A DNA stretch of 64,000 nucleotides, taken from contig CAVPTA010000008.1 of NCBI GenBank assembly GCA_963708645.1, positions 1 to 64,000 on the forward strand, written 5' to 3'. The notes beneath the pieces are model-generated. The model did not search any database. It saw only the letters and a list, made by a program, of their open reading frames with translations, and had not been told where the DNA came from. Positions 35,037-44,904 of the stretch are shown piece after piece. Numbering within the stretch: the stretch's first letter is position 1; the number at the start of each line of letters is the position of its first letter. The DNA is from RYN-133 sp963708645. Its GTDB lineage: Bacteria > Actinomycetota > Actinomycetes > Mycobacteriales > Jatrophihabitantaceae. The position numbers were made by a program, and so were the translations under genes.

Positions 35037-36275
35037 CTAACCGACCGGGTCGCGTTGCACCGGGCAGGTCATGCACCGCGCTCCCCCGCGTCCACGGCCA
35101 AGTTCGCCACCCGACACCGCCAACACCTCGATGCCGTTGGCTTCGAGCATGCCGTTGGTAGCGACGTTGCGGTCGTAACCGACGACGACGCCGGGCTCGA
35201 GCGCGAGGTAGTTGTTCCCGTCGCTCCACTGTTCTCGCTCGGCCGCCGCCGCGTCGGCGCCGGCCCGCAGGATGCGCACGGTGTCGACGCCCAGCGCATC
35301 GGCGAGCGCGATCGGCAATCGGTCGACCGGCTCGACGTGCAACGGCTCACCCTCGTCGGCGCCCGGGGTGATGCGCCACGCGCGGAGCGCGTCCAGATCG
35401 AGATGCGGATACGCGACGAACGTCGCGACGTCGACCATCGTCAGCACCGTGTCGAGATGCATCGTCGCTCGTGCCGATGGAATGTCGGCGGCGACCACGA
35501 CCTGCGCAGCCTGGGTCGCGAACAAGCGGCGCGCGAGCAGCTCGACCGCCGTCGGCGTCGTGCGTTCGCCCATCCCGACGAGGACGACGCCGGGCGCGAG
35601 CACGAGCAGGTCACCACCCTCGAGCGTGGCCGGACGGTGATCGCGATCGTCGTCGCCGTAGTAGCGCTCGAACTGCGCATCACGGAACAGGGGGTGGTAG
35701 CGGTAGACCGCGCGGGTATGCACCGACTCGCGCTGCCGGGCCAGCTTGGCCATCGGATTGACCGTCACGCCGCTCGCGATCCACGCCGAGTTGTCGCGCT
35801 GGAACAGCGTGTTCGGCAACGGTGCCAGCACAAGATCGTCGTCCTCGAGCGCCTGCCACCGCAGGCTCGGCGAACGCGGCGGCTCGAGTTCTGACTTCAG
35901 GACGCCGCCGATGAGCAGGTCGGCCATAGCGGCCGGTGCGGCGTCGTTGAGCCGGCGCCGCACCGAGTGCGCCATCTGCTCACCGAACCGTTCGGGGGTG
36001 CAGGTGCGATCGAGAACGAACCGCCGCCCTTGCGCGGTGGCCAGTGCACCGGCCAGCAGATCGGCGAAGCGATGTACCTGCGCACCGCGCGAAGCGAGCA
36101 CCTCGACGAACTGGTCGTGCTCGTCGCGGGCGCGAGCAGCCCACGGCACGTCGTCGAACAGCAGCGCGTGAATGTTGCTCGGCGTCAGCCGATCCAGTTC
36201 GCGACCGGGCCGATGCACGATGACATGCCGCAGCGGCCCGATCTCGCTGTCGATGCGCGGGGCGACGATGCTCAC
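35037..36275 (-). CDS. arcA: Arginine deiminase
   Basis: Hydrolyses arginine to citrulline and ammonia in the cytosol. 412 residues, usual length. Family motifs: SEIGPLRHVIVHRPGRELDR at the start, FQRDNSAWI (substrate Asp), ATLEGGDLLVLAPGVVLVG, ATMHLDTVLTMVD (catalytic His and Asp), NYLALEPGVVVGYDRN, and the nucleophilic Cys in GGARCMTCPVQRDPV at the C-terminus. Start GTG at 36275. No carbamoyltransferase or carbamate kinase gene lies beside it, so it may serve arginine catabolism or pH defence alone. It converges on the receiver gene with only four bases between stops. Confidence 0.95.
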   Translation of the reverse strand: MSIVAPRIDSEIGPLRHVIVHRPGRELDRLTPSNIHALLFDDVPWAARARDEHDQFVEVLASRGAQVHRFADLLAGALATAQGRRFVLDRTCTPERFGEQMAHSVRRRLNDAAPAAMADLLIGGVLKSELEPPRSPSLRWQALEDDDLVLAPLPNTLFQRDNSAWIASGVTVNPMAKLARQRESVHTRAVYRYHPLFRDAQFERYYGDDDRDHRPATLEGGDLLVLAPGVVLVGMGERTTPTAVELLARRLFATQAAQVVVAADIPSARATMHLDTVLTMVDVATFVAYPHLDLDALRAWRITPGADEGEPLHVEPVDRLPIALADALGVDTVRILRAGADAAAAEREQWSDGNNYLALEPGVVVGYDRNVATNGMLEANGIEVLAVSGGELGRGRGGARCMTCPVQRDPVG

Positions 36276-36309
36276 CAGGCGATTGTTCAGGATTTCCCGC
36301 GCGGCCGCC

Positions 36310-37744
36310 TCAGGGCTTGCGGTGGCGATAGAGCCACACCGTGAAGAAGTGGCTCAGATCGCGGTGGGCAACCTGACTCGCGAACCGGGTGAACCCGGGC
36401 GTTGTCCCCGTCGCGTAGCGGTGCGCCGCGACCCAGCCGCGCATGATGCGGAAGAAGACCGCGTTGCCGAGTTTCTCGCGCAGCGCCTCGAGGGTCATCG
36501 CGCCGCGGTCGTAGACCGAGTTGGCGAAGATGTTCGCGGCGTTGCCCGGGTTGCCGGGCGGTGGCTCGAAGGACGAGCTGCTCGCGGGACGCTTGAGCAG
36601 CTGCACGAGGTGCTGACGCATCGACATGCCGCCCCGGTGCTGATCCCACATCCAGTCGGAGAACTCGGCGAAGCCCTCGTTGATCCAGATGTCGCGCCAG
36701 TACCGGCAGGTGACGGTGTCGCCGAACCACTGGTGAGCGAGCTCGTGGGCGAGGGTCAGCTCGTCCGGCGCGCCCGGGAACAGCGGGCGGGTCGCGGTCT
36801 CGAGCGCGTAGCCGACGTCGGGTGCGTGGTCGACGATCGCGCCGGCCTGGTGGAAGGGGTACGCGCCGTAACGCGAGCTGAAGAAGTCGATGATCTTCGG
36901 CAGCGTGCGCAGCACACGGCCCGACCGCGCCTGTTCGCTCGGGTCGACGAAGATCCGGTACGGGACGCCGCGCGCGGTGCGTCCGGAGTGCATCGTGAAC
37001 TTGCCGACCGTCGCCGTGACGAGATAGTCCGACACCGGCGTCGTGAGGTTGTAGTGCCAGACCGCGCGCCGGGCGGTGAGCTTCGGACGGAAGTACTGGC
37101 CGTTACCGGCAACGGTGTAACCCCGCGGCACGTCCATCGTGATCGTGTACGTCGCCTTGTCGCGCGGCATGTTGTTCACCGCGAACCAGCTCGGCGAGCC
37201 CTGCGGTTCGTTCGCCACGAACGCACCGTCATTGGTGCGGATCCAGCCGTCCGGCGATCCGTCCGGATCGGTCACCGACTTCACCGTGCCGCGGTAGGAG
37301 ACGACGACCGAGAATGGTCGCCCGCGCATCAGCCTCGTGCGCGGGCGTGATCACCAGTTCGTGCGCGTACTTCGCCGGCTGCGCAGACCGGGCCACGGTT
37401 GCGTTGACGAGCACCTTGACGACGCTCATGTCGTGACGCAGGTCGAGATCGAACTGCGTCAGATTCTGCGTCGCCACAGCACGGATGTGTTCGACACCGG
37501 CCAGGAACTGCGACGTCGGTTCGTAGCGCAGGCTCAGGGTGTAGTGCCGCGCGTCGTAGCCGCCGTTGCCCTGCAGCGGGTAGTAGGAATCGCCGCCGCC
37601 GGGTGATCCGACGGTCGACGGCGCTGTCGCCCTCGATGTCGCCGCCCCCGACGGCGCCGCCGCCCCCGACGTTGCTGTCGAACCGGCGACCAGACCGGCC
37701 AACAGGACGAGGGTGAACGTGAGAGCGAGGAATGCGCGGTGCAT
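36310..37744 (-). CDS. Secreted M1 family zinc metallopeptidase
   Basis: Gluzincin aminopeptidase-like enzyme. Signal peptide LALTFTLVLLAGLVAGSTA, then a Ser/Ala/Pro-rich stretch. The N-terminal beta domain begins DARHYTLSLRYEP. The zinc site is LTLAHELAHQWFGDTV (HExxH) plus the third ligand Glu in IWINEGFAEFSDW. The position of the GxMEN exopeptidase motif reads VGYALETATRPLF, which departs from the consensus. One break near 37330 (extra G in CACGAGGCTG), the only one between 26.2 and 49 kb. The C-terminal helical domain is shortened, typical of actinobacterial M1 members of about 475 residues. Confidence 0.88.
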
Positions 37745-37825
37745 GCCGGTATCGAAACACGCCGCGCACGCGGTGCCCAGCCTCTGTAGCGTGGAGGCAC
37801 CGCCTCACCGCTGCAGGAGTCATAC

Positions 37826-39019
37826 GTGGAGATCGCCCTCTCGAAGGAAGACGTTGCATTCGCCGAGAAGATGCGGTCGTTCTTCACGACCGAGATCCCG
37901 GCCGAAATCCGAGCGAAGGGCGACCTCGGTGAGCCGCTCACCCGAGACGACTTCGTCACGACCCAGCGCATCCTGAACGAGCACGGTCTCGCCGTCCCGC
38001 ACTGGCCCGTCGAGTGGGGCGGGCAGGACTGGACGCCGGTGCAACGGCACCTGTGGGCCGAAGAGATGGCGCTCGCGCACGTGCCGCCGCCACTCGCGTT
38101 CAACGCGGCCATGGTCGGGCCGGTCATCGCCACATTCGGCAGCGAAGAGTTGAAGCAGCGCTTCCTGCCCAAGACGGCCAGCCTCGAGATCTGGTGGTGC
38201 CAGGGCTTCTCCGAGCCGAACGCCGGTTCCGACCTCGCCTCGCTCAAGACCACCGCCGTGCGAGACGGCGATGAGTACGTCGTCAACGGGCAGAAGACGT
38301 GGACGACGCTCGCGCAGTACGCCGACTGGATCTTCGCGCTGGTGCGCACCGATCCCGAGGCGCAGAAGCAGAAGGGCATCTCGTTCCTGCTGATCGACAT
38401 GAACGCGCCGGGTGTCACGGTGCGTCCGATCCATCTCATCGACGGCGGCTACGAGGTGAACGAGGTCTTCTTCGACAACGTTCGCGTACCTGCCGACCAG
38501 CTGGTCGGCGAAGAGAACCGCGGTTGGGACTACGCGAAGTTCCTGCTCGGAAACGAGCGCACGACCAACGCAGGAACCGGGATCATCAAGACACGCATCA
38601 TCCGGCTCAAGCAGATCGCCGCCGAGACGATGGCCGACGGTAAGCCGATCCTCGACGATCCGCTGTTCCGTGCGCGGCTCACGCGGCTCGAGGTCGAGAC
38701 GACTGCCCTCGAGATGTCGGTCATGCGGGTGCTGGCGAACGAGAGCAAGCATCCCGGCAAACCCGACCCCGTCTCGTCCGTGCTCAAGTTACGCGGCTCG
38801 GAACTACAACAAGAAGCAACCGAACTGCTGATGGACGTGCTCGGCCCGTCAGCCCTCGCGTATCGAGAATCTGCCGACGTCCCGGATGGATTCGCACAGC
38901 TGCCGAACGGTGCGATCGACGCGATGCCGCGGTACTTCAACTGGCGCAAGGCATCGATCTACGCCGGCTCCAACGAAGTGCAGCGCACGATCATCGCCAA
39001 AGCGATCCTGAAGTTCTGA
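37826..39019 (+). CDS. Acyl-CoA dehydrogenase (large partner of a pair)
   Basis: 397-residue flavoprotein oxidising acyl-CoA at the alpha-beta position. Seen: WPVEWGGQDWTPVQRHLWAE, WWCQGFSEPNAGSDLASLKT (FAD/substrate motif), EYVVNGQKTWTTLAQYADWI, and the C-terminal IYAGSNEVQRTIIAKAILKF (G-x-N-E-x-x-R-x-x-I). The usual catalytic Glu site is not obvious by eye. AGGAG precedes the GTG. The downstream dehydrogenase starts 11 bases later; such heterodimeric pairs (PimC/PimD-like, mycobacterial FadE pairs) act on dicarboxylic or sterol-side-chain CoA esters. Confidence 0.9.
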   Translation: MEIALSKEDVAFAEKMRSFFTTEIPAEIRAKGDLGEPLTRDDFVTTQRILNEHGLAVPHWPVEWGGQDWTPVQRHLWAEEMALAHVPPPLAFNAAMVGPVIATFGSEELKQRFLPKTASLEIWWCQGFSEPNAGSDLASLKTTAVRDGDEYVVNGQKTWTTLAQYADWIFALVRTDPEAQKQKGISFLLIDMNAPGVTVRPIHLIDGGYEVNEVFFDNVRVPADQLVGEENRGWDYAKFLLGNERTTNAGTGIIKTRIIRLKQIAAETMADGKPILDDPLFRARLTRLEVETTALEMSVMRVLANESKHPGKPDPVSSVLKLRGSELQQEATELLMDVLGPSALAYRESADVPDGFAQLPNGAIDAMPRYFNWRKASIYAGSNEVQRTIIAKAILKF

Positions 39020-39030
39020 CGGGAGCAGAC

Positions 39031-40146
39031 ATGGACTTCGACCTGACCGAGGAACAGCGCCTGCTCGCCGAGACGGTGAACAGCCTGCTCGACAAGCGCT
39101 ACGACGCGAACACCCGCTTGAAGCTGATCGACTCCGACCTCGGGTGGAGCCGCGAGCTGTGGCACCAGTACGCCGAGCTCGGCCTGCTCGGGCTCACCTT
39201 CGACGAGCAGTACGGCGGCGCAGGCATGGGCCCGGGCGAACTCGCGATCGTGATGGAGTCGTTCGGGCGCTCTCTCGTGCTCGAGCCGATCATCGCCAGC
39301 GTCGCGCTCGGTGGCGCATTGGTCTCGGAGGCCGGCACACCCGAGCAGAAGCAAGAGATCCTGCCGAAGGTGGCGGGCGGCGAACTGCTGCTCGCGTTCG
39401 GCTATGCCGAACCGGCAAGCCGGTGGTCGTTCACCGACATAGCCACGACCGCCAAGCCCGACGGCGATGCGTGGACGCTCACCGGCGAGAAGATCGCAGT
39501 CATCGGTGGCGACAGCGCAGACACACTCGTCGTGTCGGCTCGCACCGATGACGGCGTCGGCCTGTTCCTGGTCGACGGCAACGACGTCGCCCGCGCGCCG
39601 TACACGATGCAGGACGGCGTGCGCGGAGCAGACGTCCTGCTCACCGACGCCCCCGCCACGCTGCTCGGTACGAGCACCGACGCCCTCGCCACGATCGACA
39701 CCGTCATCGACCGCGCTACGGCCGCGCTGTGCGCGGAAGCGGTCGGGGCGATGGCCCGCATGCTGACCATGACCGTCGAGTTCCTGAAGACCCGCGTGCA
39801 GTTCGGGCAGCCGATCGCGGTCTTCCAGGCGCTGCAGTTCCGCTCGGCGGACATGTACGTGTCGCTGGAGCAAGCCCGGTCGATGATGTTGCTCGCCCGG
39901 CTCGCGCTCGCCGGAGACGATCCCGCCGAACGGCGTCGCCTCGTGCAGGCCGCGAAGATCCAGATCGACCTCGCCGGACGGCACATCAGCCAGGAAGCGA
40001 TTCAGCTGCACGGCGGCATCGGGATGACGATGGAATATCCCGTCGGCCACTACGCCAAGCGGGTCACTGTCATCTCGAAGACCTTCGCCGACCTCGACCA
40101 CCTGATCGCCCAGGTCGGCACCGGTGAGGGCCTGGTGCACGCCTGA
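39031..40146 (+). CDS. Acyl-CoA dehydrogenase (small partner of a pair)
   Basis: 371 residues, same superfamily but more divergent: MDFDLTEEQRLLAETVNSLL, FDEQYGGAGMGPGELAIVME, ALCAEAVGAMARMLTMTVEF, TRVQFGQPIAVFQALQFR and the C-terminal HGGIGMTMEYPVGHYAKR. The central FAD motif is degenerate (AFGYAEPASRWSF), as in the small subunits of heterodimeric acyl-CoA dehydrogenases. GGGAGCAG precedes the ATG. It ends only four bases from the convergent NarL-type regulator gene. Confidence 0.88.
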   Translation: MDFDLTEEQRLLAETVNSLLDKRYDANTRLKLIDSDLGWSRELWHQYAELGLLGLTFDEQYGGAGMGPGELAIVMESFGRSLVLEPIIASVALGGALVSEAGTPEQKQEILPKVAGGELLLAFGYAEPASRWSFTDIATTAKPDGDAWTLTGEKIAVIGGDSADTLVVSARTDDGVGLFLVDGNDVARAPYTMQDGVRGADVLLTDAPATLLGTSTDALATIDTVIDRATAALCAEAVGAMARMLTMTVEFLKTRVQFGQPIAVFQALQFRSADMYVSLEQARSMMLLARLALAGDDPAERRRLVQAAKIQIDLAGRHISQEAIQLHGGIGMTMEYPVGHYAKRVTVISKTFADLDHLIAQVGTGEGLVHA

Positions 40147-40150
40147 GCCG

Positions 40151-40822
40151 TCAGCTCGAGACGAGTCCCTTCCGCACCGCGATCGACAACACCTCGAGCT
40201 TGGAGTGCGCGCCGAGTTTGGCCGACAGGTTCGCGATGTGGTTGCGCACGGTGTGCACGCTGACGGTGAGCCGAGCAGCGATCTGCGCGTTCGTCAGACC
40301 CTGGGCGAGATAACCCAGCACGTCACGCTCGCGTTCGGTGATCGAGTTGGCCGGATCGAGCTGTTGCCGGCGCAGTCGCGGCAACAGCCTGGCCAGCAGC
40401 TGCGGACTGACCAGCGACTCGCCGGCGGCGGCCGAGCGCACGGCCGCGATGACGTCGCCCAGGTCGCGCGACTTGTCGATGAATCCTGCGGCGCCCGCCT
40501 CGATCGCCGAAATCAAGATGTGGTCGGACGTGCTCGCCGTGAGCATCACGATCTGTGGTGACGGCCGGTTCTCGAGCAGCGGCTTGATCAGCGTGACCCC
40601 GTCACCATCGGGCAACCGGTGATCGAGAAGCACGACGTCCGGGTGCGTCGCCGCGCACTTCTCCAGCGCTGCCTGCGCGGTCGCGGCGGTGTCGATCACG
40701 CGGATGTCCGGTTCTGCATCCAGGACATAGGCCAGGCTCGAGGCGAACATCGCGTGGTCGTCGACAAGCAGCACCCGGATCGGATCTGGTGGCGCCGCGC
40801 CGCCCTGCACCTGGTCGCCCAT
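40151..40822 (-). CDS. NarL/FixJ family response regulator
   Basis: 223 residues. Receiver: RVLLVDDHAMFASSLAYVL, phosphoacceptor Asp in VVLLDHRLPDGDGV, Lys in GFIDKSRDLGD. DNA-binding: SITERERDVLGYLAQGLTNA, QIAARLTVSVHTVRNHIANL, then SAKLGAHSKLEVLSIAVR, a LuxR-type helix-turn-helix. The start ATG is near GAGG. No kinase gene is adjacent; partners may be the kinases about 6-9 kb away. Confidence 0.93.
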   Translation of the reverse strand: MGDQVQGGAAPPDPIRVLLVDDHAMFASSLAYVLDAEPDIRVIDTAATAQAALEKCAATHPDVVLLDHRLPDGDGVTLIKPLLENRPSPQIVMLTASTSDHILISAIEAGAAGFIDKSRDLGDVIAAVRSAAAGESLVSPQLLARLLPRLRRQQLDPANSITERERDVLGYLAQGLTNAQIAARLTVSVHTVRNHIANLSAKLGAHSKLEVLSIAVRKGLVSS

Positions 40823-40981
40823 GGCCTCATCATGACCTTTTGTCGCCCTATTGTCTTCGTCTTGCCGGGGGTGAGCGCGCCGACTGCCTAGTACGCATGC
40901 ACTATCACGGGCGGTACCGAACGACCGTTGCGACGCTGATCACCGCCGACATCATTGACGTGAGCCGAGGGGGCTGCGCCT

Positions 40982-41410
40982 GTGCCGATCCGGATCGTCG
41001 TCGCGGACGACGACGCCGACGTACTCGACGCTGTGTGCGATTCGCTCGCGGCCGACGGACGATTCGCCGTCGTCGCAACGGCCTCCGATGCCGATGGAGC
41101 GGTCAACGCCGTCGTGACGCATCGTCCCGATGCCGTGCTGCTGGATGTACGGATGCCGGGCAGCGGGATCCGGGCCGCGGCCGAGATACATCGACTCGAC
41201 CTGCCGGTCACGATCACGACCGCGTCAGCGGGCGTGTCGGCGCGCGATGTCGCGGAGCTGCTGCACGCCGGCGTGCGCGGCATCTTCGCCAAGGGCCACC
41301 TCGGCGCCGAGCTGGGTGAGCTGATCGCCCGCTGTTGCGCCGGCCAGGTGCTCCTGCACGTGACTGCTGCCGCCGAGGGGTTGCGGGGCTACGGACGCCA
41401 AAACGCCTGA
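40982..41410 (+). CDS. Response regulator receiver with short C-terminal tail
   Basis: 142 residues: IRIVVADDDADVLDAVCDSL, phosphoacceptor Asp55 in AVLLDVRMPGSGI, switch Thr in VTITTASAGVSARDV, Lys in GIFAKGHLGAELG. The tail (CAGQVLLHVTAAAEGLRGYG) is where NarL proteins have a linker before the HTH, so it looks like a regulator that has lost its DNA-binding domain. GTG start with GAGGGGG upstream. Divergent from the NarL-type gene. Confidence 0.85.
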   Translation: MPIRIVVADDDADVLDAVCDSLAADGRFAVVATASDADGAVNAVVTHRPDAVLLDVRMPGSGIRAAAEIHRLDLPVTITTASAGVSARDVAELLHAGVRGIFAKGHLGAELGELIARCCAGQVLLHVTAAAEGLRGYGRQNA

Positions 41411-41450
41411 AACATGTTCGCAATGTCGCATTTGTGGGCATAGCCCCAAG

Positions 41451-43640
41451 ATGACGTGGCGCCGCGTGACGACAGCGATCCTGGCAACCGCAGTGGCAAC
41501 GATCGGCGTGGTCGCCGCGCCGACGTCTCCACCGGCGGGCGCCGTGCCGGCGAGTACGGCCCCAGGCGCGCCGGGCCAGGCAGCCGATTTCCTGCCGTCG
41601 GACAAGGCGGGCTTCGGCACATCGACGACGCGCGCCAGCCACGTCTGGTACACGCTGCAGCCCGGTGGCGGCACCGGCGAGATCTACTACCCCACCATCG
41701 GGACGCCCGCCGCGCGGCGGTTGGGCTTCGTGATCACGGGGCCGGGTGGCTACGTCGCCCACGCCGACACCGCGGGCACGCATCACACGACGCTGGTCGA
41801 CCCGGACAGCCTGACCTACAAGCAGGTCGACACAGTGCACAACCGGTGGCTGCTGACGACGACCTACGTGACCGATCCGGCGCGATCGGCGCTGCGGGTG
41901 TCCGTCCACCTCAACTCACTCGACAACGAGCCGTACCGGCTGTACGCGCTGTACGAGCCGACGCTGTCGGATTCCACGTCGGATGACTCGGCGACGACAA
42001 GCGGCACCACGCTCGTCGCCAGCGACGCCTCGAGTGCAAGCGCGCTCCTCGCCCGGCCCGCGTTCAGCGCGACGTCTAACGGCTACCGCGGCACGAGCGA
42101 CGGCTGGACCGACCTGAATGACAACGGCCGAATGGATTGGCACTACACGGACGCGCCGAACGGGAATGTCGTGCAGACCGGCCAGACCACGCTGACCGGA
42201 CGCGCCGGACACCGCACCGCTGTCCTCACCGTCGGCTACGCAAACACGGCGGCGAACGCGTTGAGCACGGCAACGGCGGCCGCGGGCACGACCTTCGCGC
42301 ATGCGTCGAGCGAGTACGCGAACGGATGGCACGCCTATCTCAAGAAGCTGCGCAGCGCGCCGTCCAGCTTGCGCACCGGTACAGAGCGACGCGAGTACGC
42401 CGTTTCTGCGATGGTGCTCGCGGCGTCGGAGGACAAGCTGAATCCCGGCGCGTATGTCGCTTCGCCGACCATGCCTTGGGCATGGGGCGGCGAGAAGAAC
42501 CCGACCGGGCCGTATCACCTTGTGTGGTCGCGAGATCTGTACGAGATCGCCACCGCGCTGATCGCCGACGGCGATCACACCGGCGCCGAACGCGCGCTCA
42601 CGTTCTTGTTCGACAAGCAGCAGAAGTCGGACGGCTCGTTCCCGCAGAACTCGGACGTGACGGGCAAGCCGTTCTGGACCGGATTGCAACTGGACGAAGT
42701 GGCCGACCCGATCGTGCTCGCCTACCAACTGCATCGCACCGGTGCGAGCGCCTGGAAGCACGTGAAGGCGGCTGCCGACTTCCTGCTCTCGTTCCAGCAG
42801 GACGGCTTCAACGCGCCGTACACGCCGCAGGATCGATGGGAGAACCAGAGCGGCTACTCCCCGGCAACGATCGCGAGTGAGATCGCGGGCCTGGTCTGCG
42901 CCGCGTCCATCGCACGCCACAACGGCGACACCGCATCGGCGACCAGGTACCTGAACACCGCCGACTCGTGGCACGCGCACCTCAAGGGGTGGACGGCCAC
43001 CGGCAACGGTCCGTACTCGTCGAAGCCCTACTTCCTGCGGCTCACCAAGGACGGACACCCGAACCAGGGCACGACGTACAACGTCGGCGACAGCGGCCCG
43101 AGCAACGTCGACCAGCGCAAGGTCGTCGACCCGAGCTTCCTCGAGCTCGTCCGGCTCGGCGTGCTGCCCGCGAATGACGCGACCGTCCGCAACAGCATCA
43201 AGGTTGTCGACGCGAAGCTCTCGTACAACACCGCCAACGGCCGGTTCTGGCATCGCGCGTCCTTCGACGGTTACGGCGAGCAGAACGACGGTGGGCCGTG
43301 GCTGCTCGGCAGCCCTGACGACAGCGGCATCACGCACGGCCGCGGCTGGCCGCTGTTGACCGGCGAGCGGGGCGAGTACGACCTCGCCGCAGGCCGCGAT
43401 GCACTGGCCGCCGATCAGCTCGCGACGATGTCGAAGTCGGCCAATGCCGGCGGCATGCTTCCGGAGCAGGTCTGGGACCACCGCGCACCGGGCGGGCAGA
43501 CCGGGTTCAAGCCAGGAACGCCGACTTTCTCGGCCACTCCGCTGGCTTGGACGCACGCGCAGTTCATCCGACTCGCGCGTGACGTGTCGGCCGGACGGGT
43601 CGTGGAGCAACCGCGTATCGTCGCCCAGCGCTACCACTGA
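41451..43640 (+). CDS. Secreted GH15 glucoamylase / glucodextranase-like enzyme
   Basis: 729 residues, intact. Signal peptide TTAILATAVATIGVVAAP. An N-terminal beta domain (GGTGEIYYPTIGTPAARRLG onward, about residues 40-280) is the glucodextranase-type domain N. The (alpha/alpha)6 barrel follows: PTMPWAWGGEKNPTGPYHLV, WSRDLYEIATALIADGD, general-acid region in QDRWENQSGYSPAT, and general base Glu in GGMLPEQVWDH. Predicted to release glucose from the non-reducing ends of starch, dextrin or dextran. The start codon has no clear ribosome-binding site. Flanked by signalling genes with no obvious regulatory link. Confidence 0.92.
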   Translation: MTWRRVTTAILATAVATIGVVAAPTSPPAGAVPASTAPGAPGQAADFLPSDKAGFGTSTTRASHVWYTLQPGGGTGEIYYPTIGTPAARRLGFVITGPGGYVAHADTAGTHHTTLVDPDSLTYKQVDTVHNRWLLTTTYVTDPARSALRVSVHLNSLDNEPYRLYALYEPTLSDSTSDDSATTSGTTLVASDASSASALLARPAFSATSNGYRGTSDGWTDLNDNGRMDWHYTDAPNGNVVQTGQTTLTGRAGHRTAVLTVGYANTAANALSTATAAAGTTFAHASSEYANGWHAYLKKLRSAPSSLRTGTERREYAVSAMVLAASEDKLNPGAYVASPTMPWAWGGEKNPTGPYHLVWSRDLYEIATALIADGDHTGAERALTFLFDKQQKSDGSFPQNSDVTGKPFWTGLQLDEVADPIVLAYQLHRTGASAWKHVKAAADFLLSFQQDGFNAPYTPQDRWENQSGYSPATIASEIAGLVCAASIARHNGDTASATRYLNTADSWHAHLKGWTATGNGPYSSKPYFLRLTKDGHPNQGTTYNVGDSGPSNVDQRKVVDPSFLELVRLGVLPANDATVRNSIKVVDAKLSYNTANGRFWHRASFDGYGEQNDGGPWLLGSPDDSGITHGRGWPLLTGERGEYDLAAGRDALAADQLATMSKSANAGGMLPEQVWDHRAPGGQTGFKPGTPTFSATPLAWTHAQFIRLARDVSAGRVVEQPRIVAQRYH

Positions 43641-43713
43641 CCGCCCGCGTGGCCGAGTCTCCTTGACCGGATAGCCCTTCCAGACTTGCGGCGCGACGCG
43701 CACGCTGGCCGTT

Positions 43714-44904
43714 GTGGATGCAGCGACGCCCGATCCGGCACTGGCCGACCTCGCCCGCGCGTGCGCCGACGCGAGCGATCTGGACGAGCTCCGCGATGTC
43801 GCCCGGCAACTGGTCGATCTCGCTGCGCAGCGCGTCGACGCCGAGCATCAGCTGGCGGATCTGACCGAGCGGGTCAACAGCGCGCAGCGGCTGGCGAACA
43901 TGGGCGACTACGACTGGCACATCGCGTCGGACACGAACCGGTGGTCTGACCAGCTCTATCGCATCTACGGTCACGAAGCGCAGTCGTTCAACGCGTCCTA
44001 CGACCGGTTCCTGTCGCACATCCATCCCGACGACCGCGAACGGATCGCCGCGATCCACCAGCACGCGTACGCGACGGGCGAGCCCTACCAGATGATCGAA
44101 CGGATCGTTCGCCCCGACGGCCAGACGCGCTACCTGTCATCGAACGGGCAGGTGCTGCGTGATGAATCGGGCACACCGACCAGGATGCGCGGCACGTGTA
44201 TCGACATCACCGACCAGGTGCACGCAGAGGAGCAGCGTGAGGCCGCGGCCGCCACACTCGCCGAGGCCAGGGTGCGCCGCCAGCAGGCGCTCGAGGTCAA
44301 TGACAACGTCGTGCAAGGGCTGACCGCGGCAATCTACGCGTCCGAACTCGGCGACACGGCCTCGTCGGTGAGCTATCTCGAACGCACGCTCGCAGCCGCA
44401 CGAACAATGATGAACGACTGGCTCAATCCGCTCGACGGCAGCGAGGTAGGGGCAGGTGACCTCGTACGCAGCACGGCGTCGACCCTCGACAGTTCAGCTC
44501 CGCAGCGCGAGGTGGCCGCCGGCCTCGGCGCCGGCCTCGGCTATCGAGTGCTGATCGCCGACGACTACGCAGACATCCGCGCGCTGCTACGCATCCAACT
44601 CGACGCGCTCGATACCTTCGAGGTCGTCGGTGAGGCGATCGACGGCGAGGAGGCAGTACGCCTCGCAACCGAGTTGCGACCCGATGTCGTGTTACTCGAT
44701 CTCGCGATGCCGCGCATGGACGGACTGCAGGCTCTGGAACGCATCCGCGAGGCGGTGCCCGACGTGCGGATCGTCGCGATGTCCGGGTTCGCCGCGGGTG
44801 CCATGGCCGACAAGGTCCTGGCTGCCGGCGCGTCGCGCTACATCGAGAAGGGTGTCGACATGGGGCTGGTCGCGACCCTCAAGGACGTTCTGCAGATCGC
44901 CTGA
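43714..44904 (+). CDS. PAS - degenerate DHp - receiver signalling protein
   Basis: 396 residues. A coiled-coil leader (DVARQLVDLAAQRVDAEHQL) leads to a PAS fold (GDYDWHIASDTNRWSDQLYR, then IERIVRPDGQTRYLSSNGQV and CIDITDQVHAEEQREA). A two-helix segment reads RRQQALEVNDNVVQGLTAAI and resembles the HisKA_3 dimerisation helix, but Asn stands where the phosphorylated His normally is, and no ATPase domain follows. A complete receiver ends the protein: VLIADDYADIRALLR, Asp329 in VLLDLAMPRMDGLQ, Lys in RYIEKGVDMG. GTG start; frame intact. Likely a receiver modulated by a PAS-dimer module rather than a kinase. Confidence 0.85.
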   Translation: MDAATPDPALADLARACADASDLDELRDVARQLVDLAAQRVDAEHQLADLTERVNSAQRLANMGDYDWHIASDTNRWSDQLYRIYGHEAQSFNASYDRFLSHIHPDDRERIAAIHQHAYATGEPYQMIERIVRPDGQTRYLSSNGQVLRDESGTPTRMRGTCIDITDQVHAEEQREAAAATLAEARVRRQQALEVNDNVVQGLTAAIYASELGDTASSVSYLERTLAAARTMMNDWLNPLDGSEVGAGDLVRSTASTLDSSAPQREVAAGLGAGLGYRVLIADDYADIRALLRIQLDALDTFEVVGEAIDGEEAVRLATELRPDVVLLDLAMPRMDGLQALERIREAVPDVRIVAMSGFAAGAMADKVLAAGASRYIEKGVDMGLVATLKDVLQIA

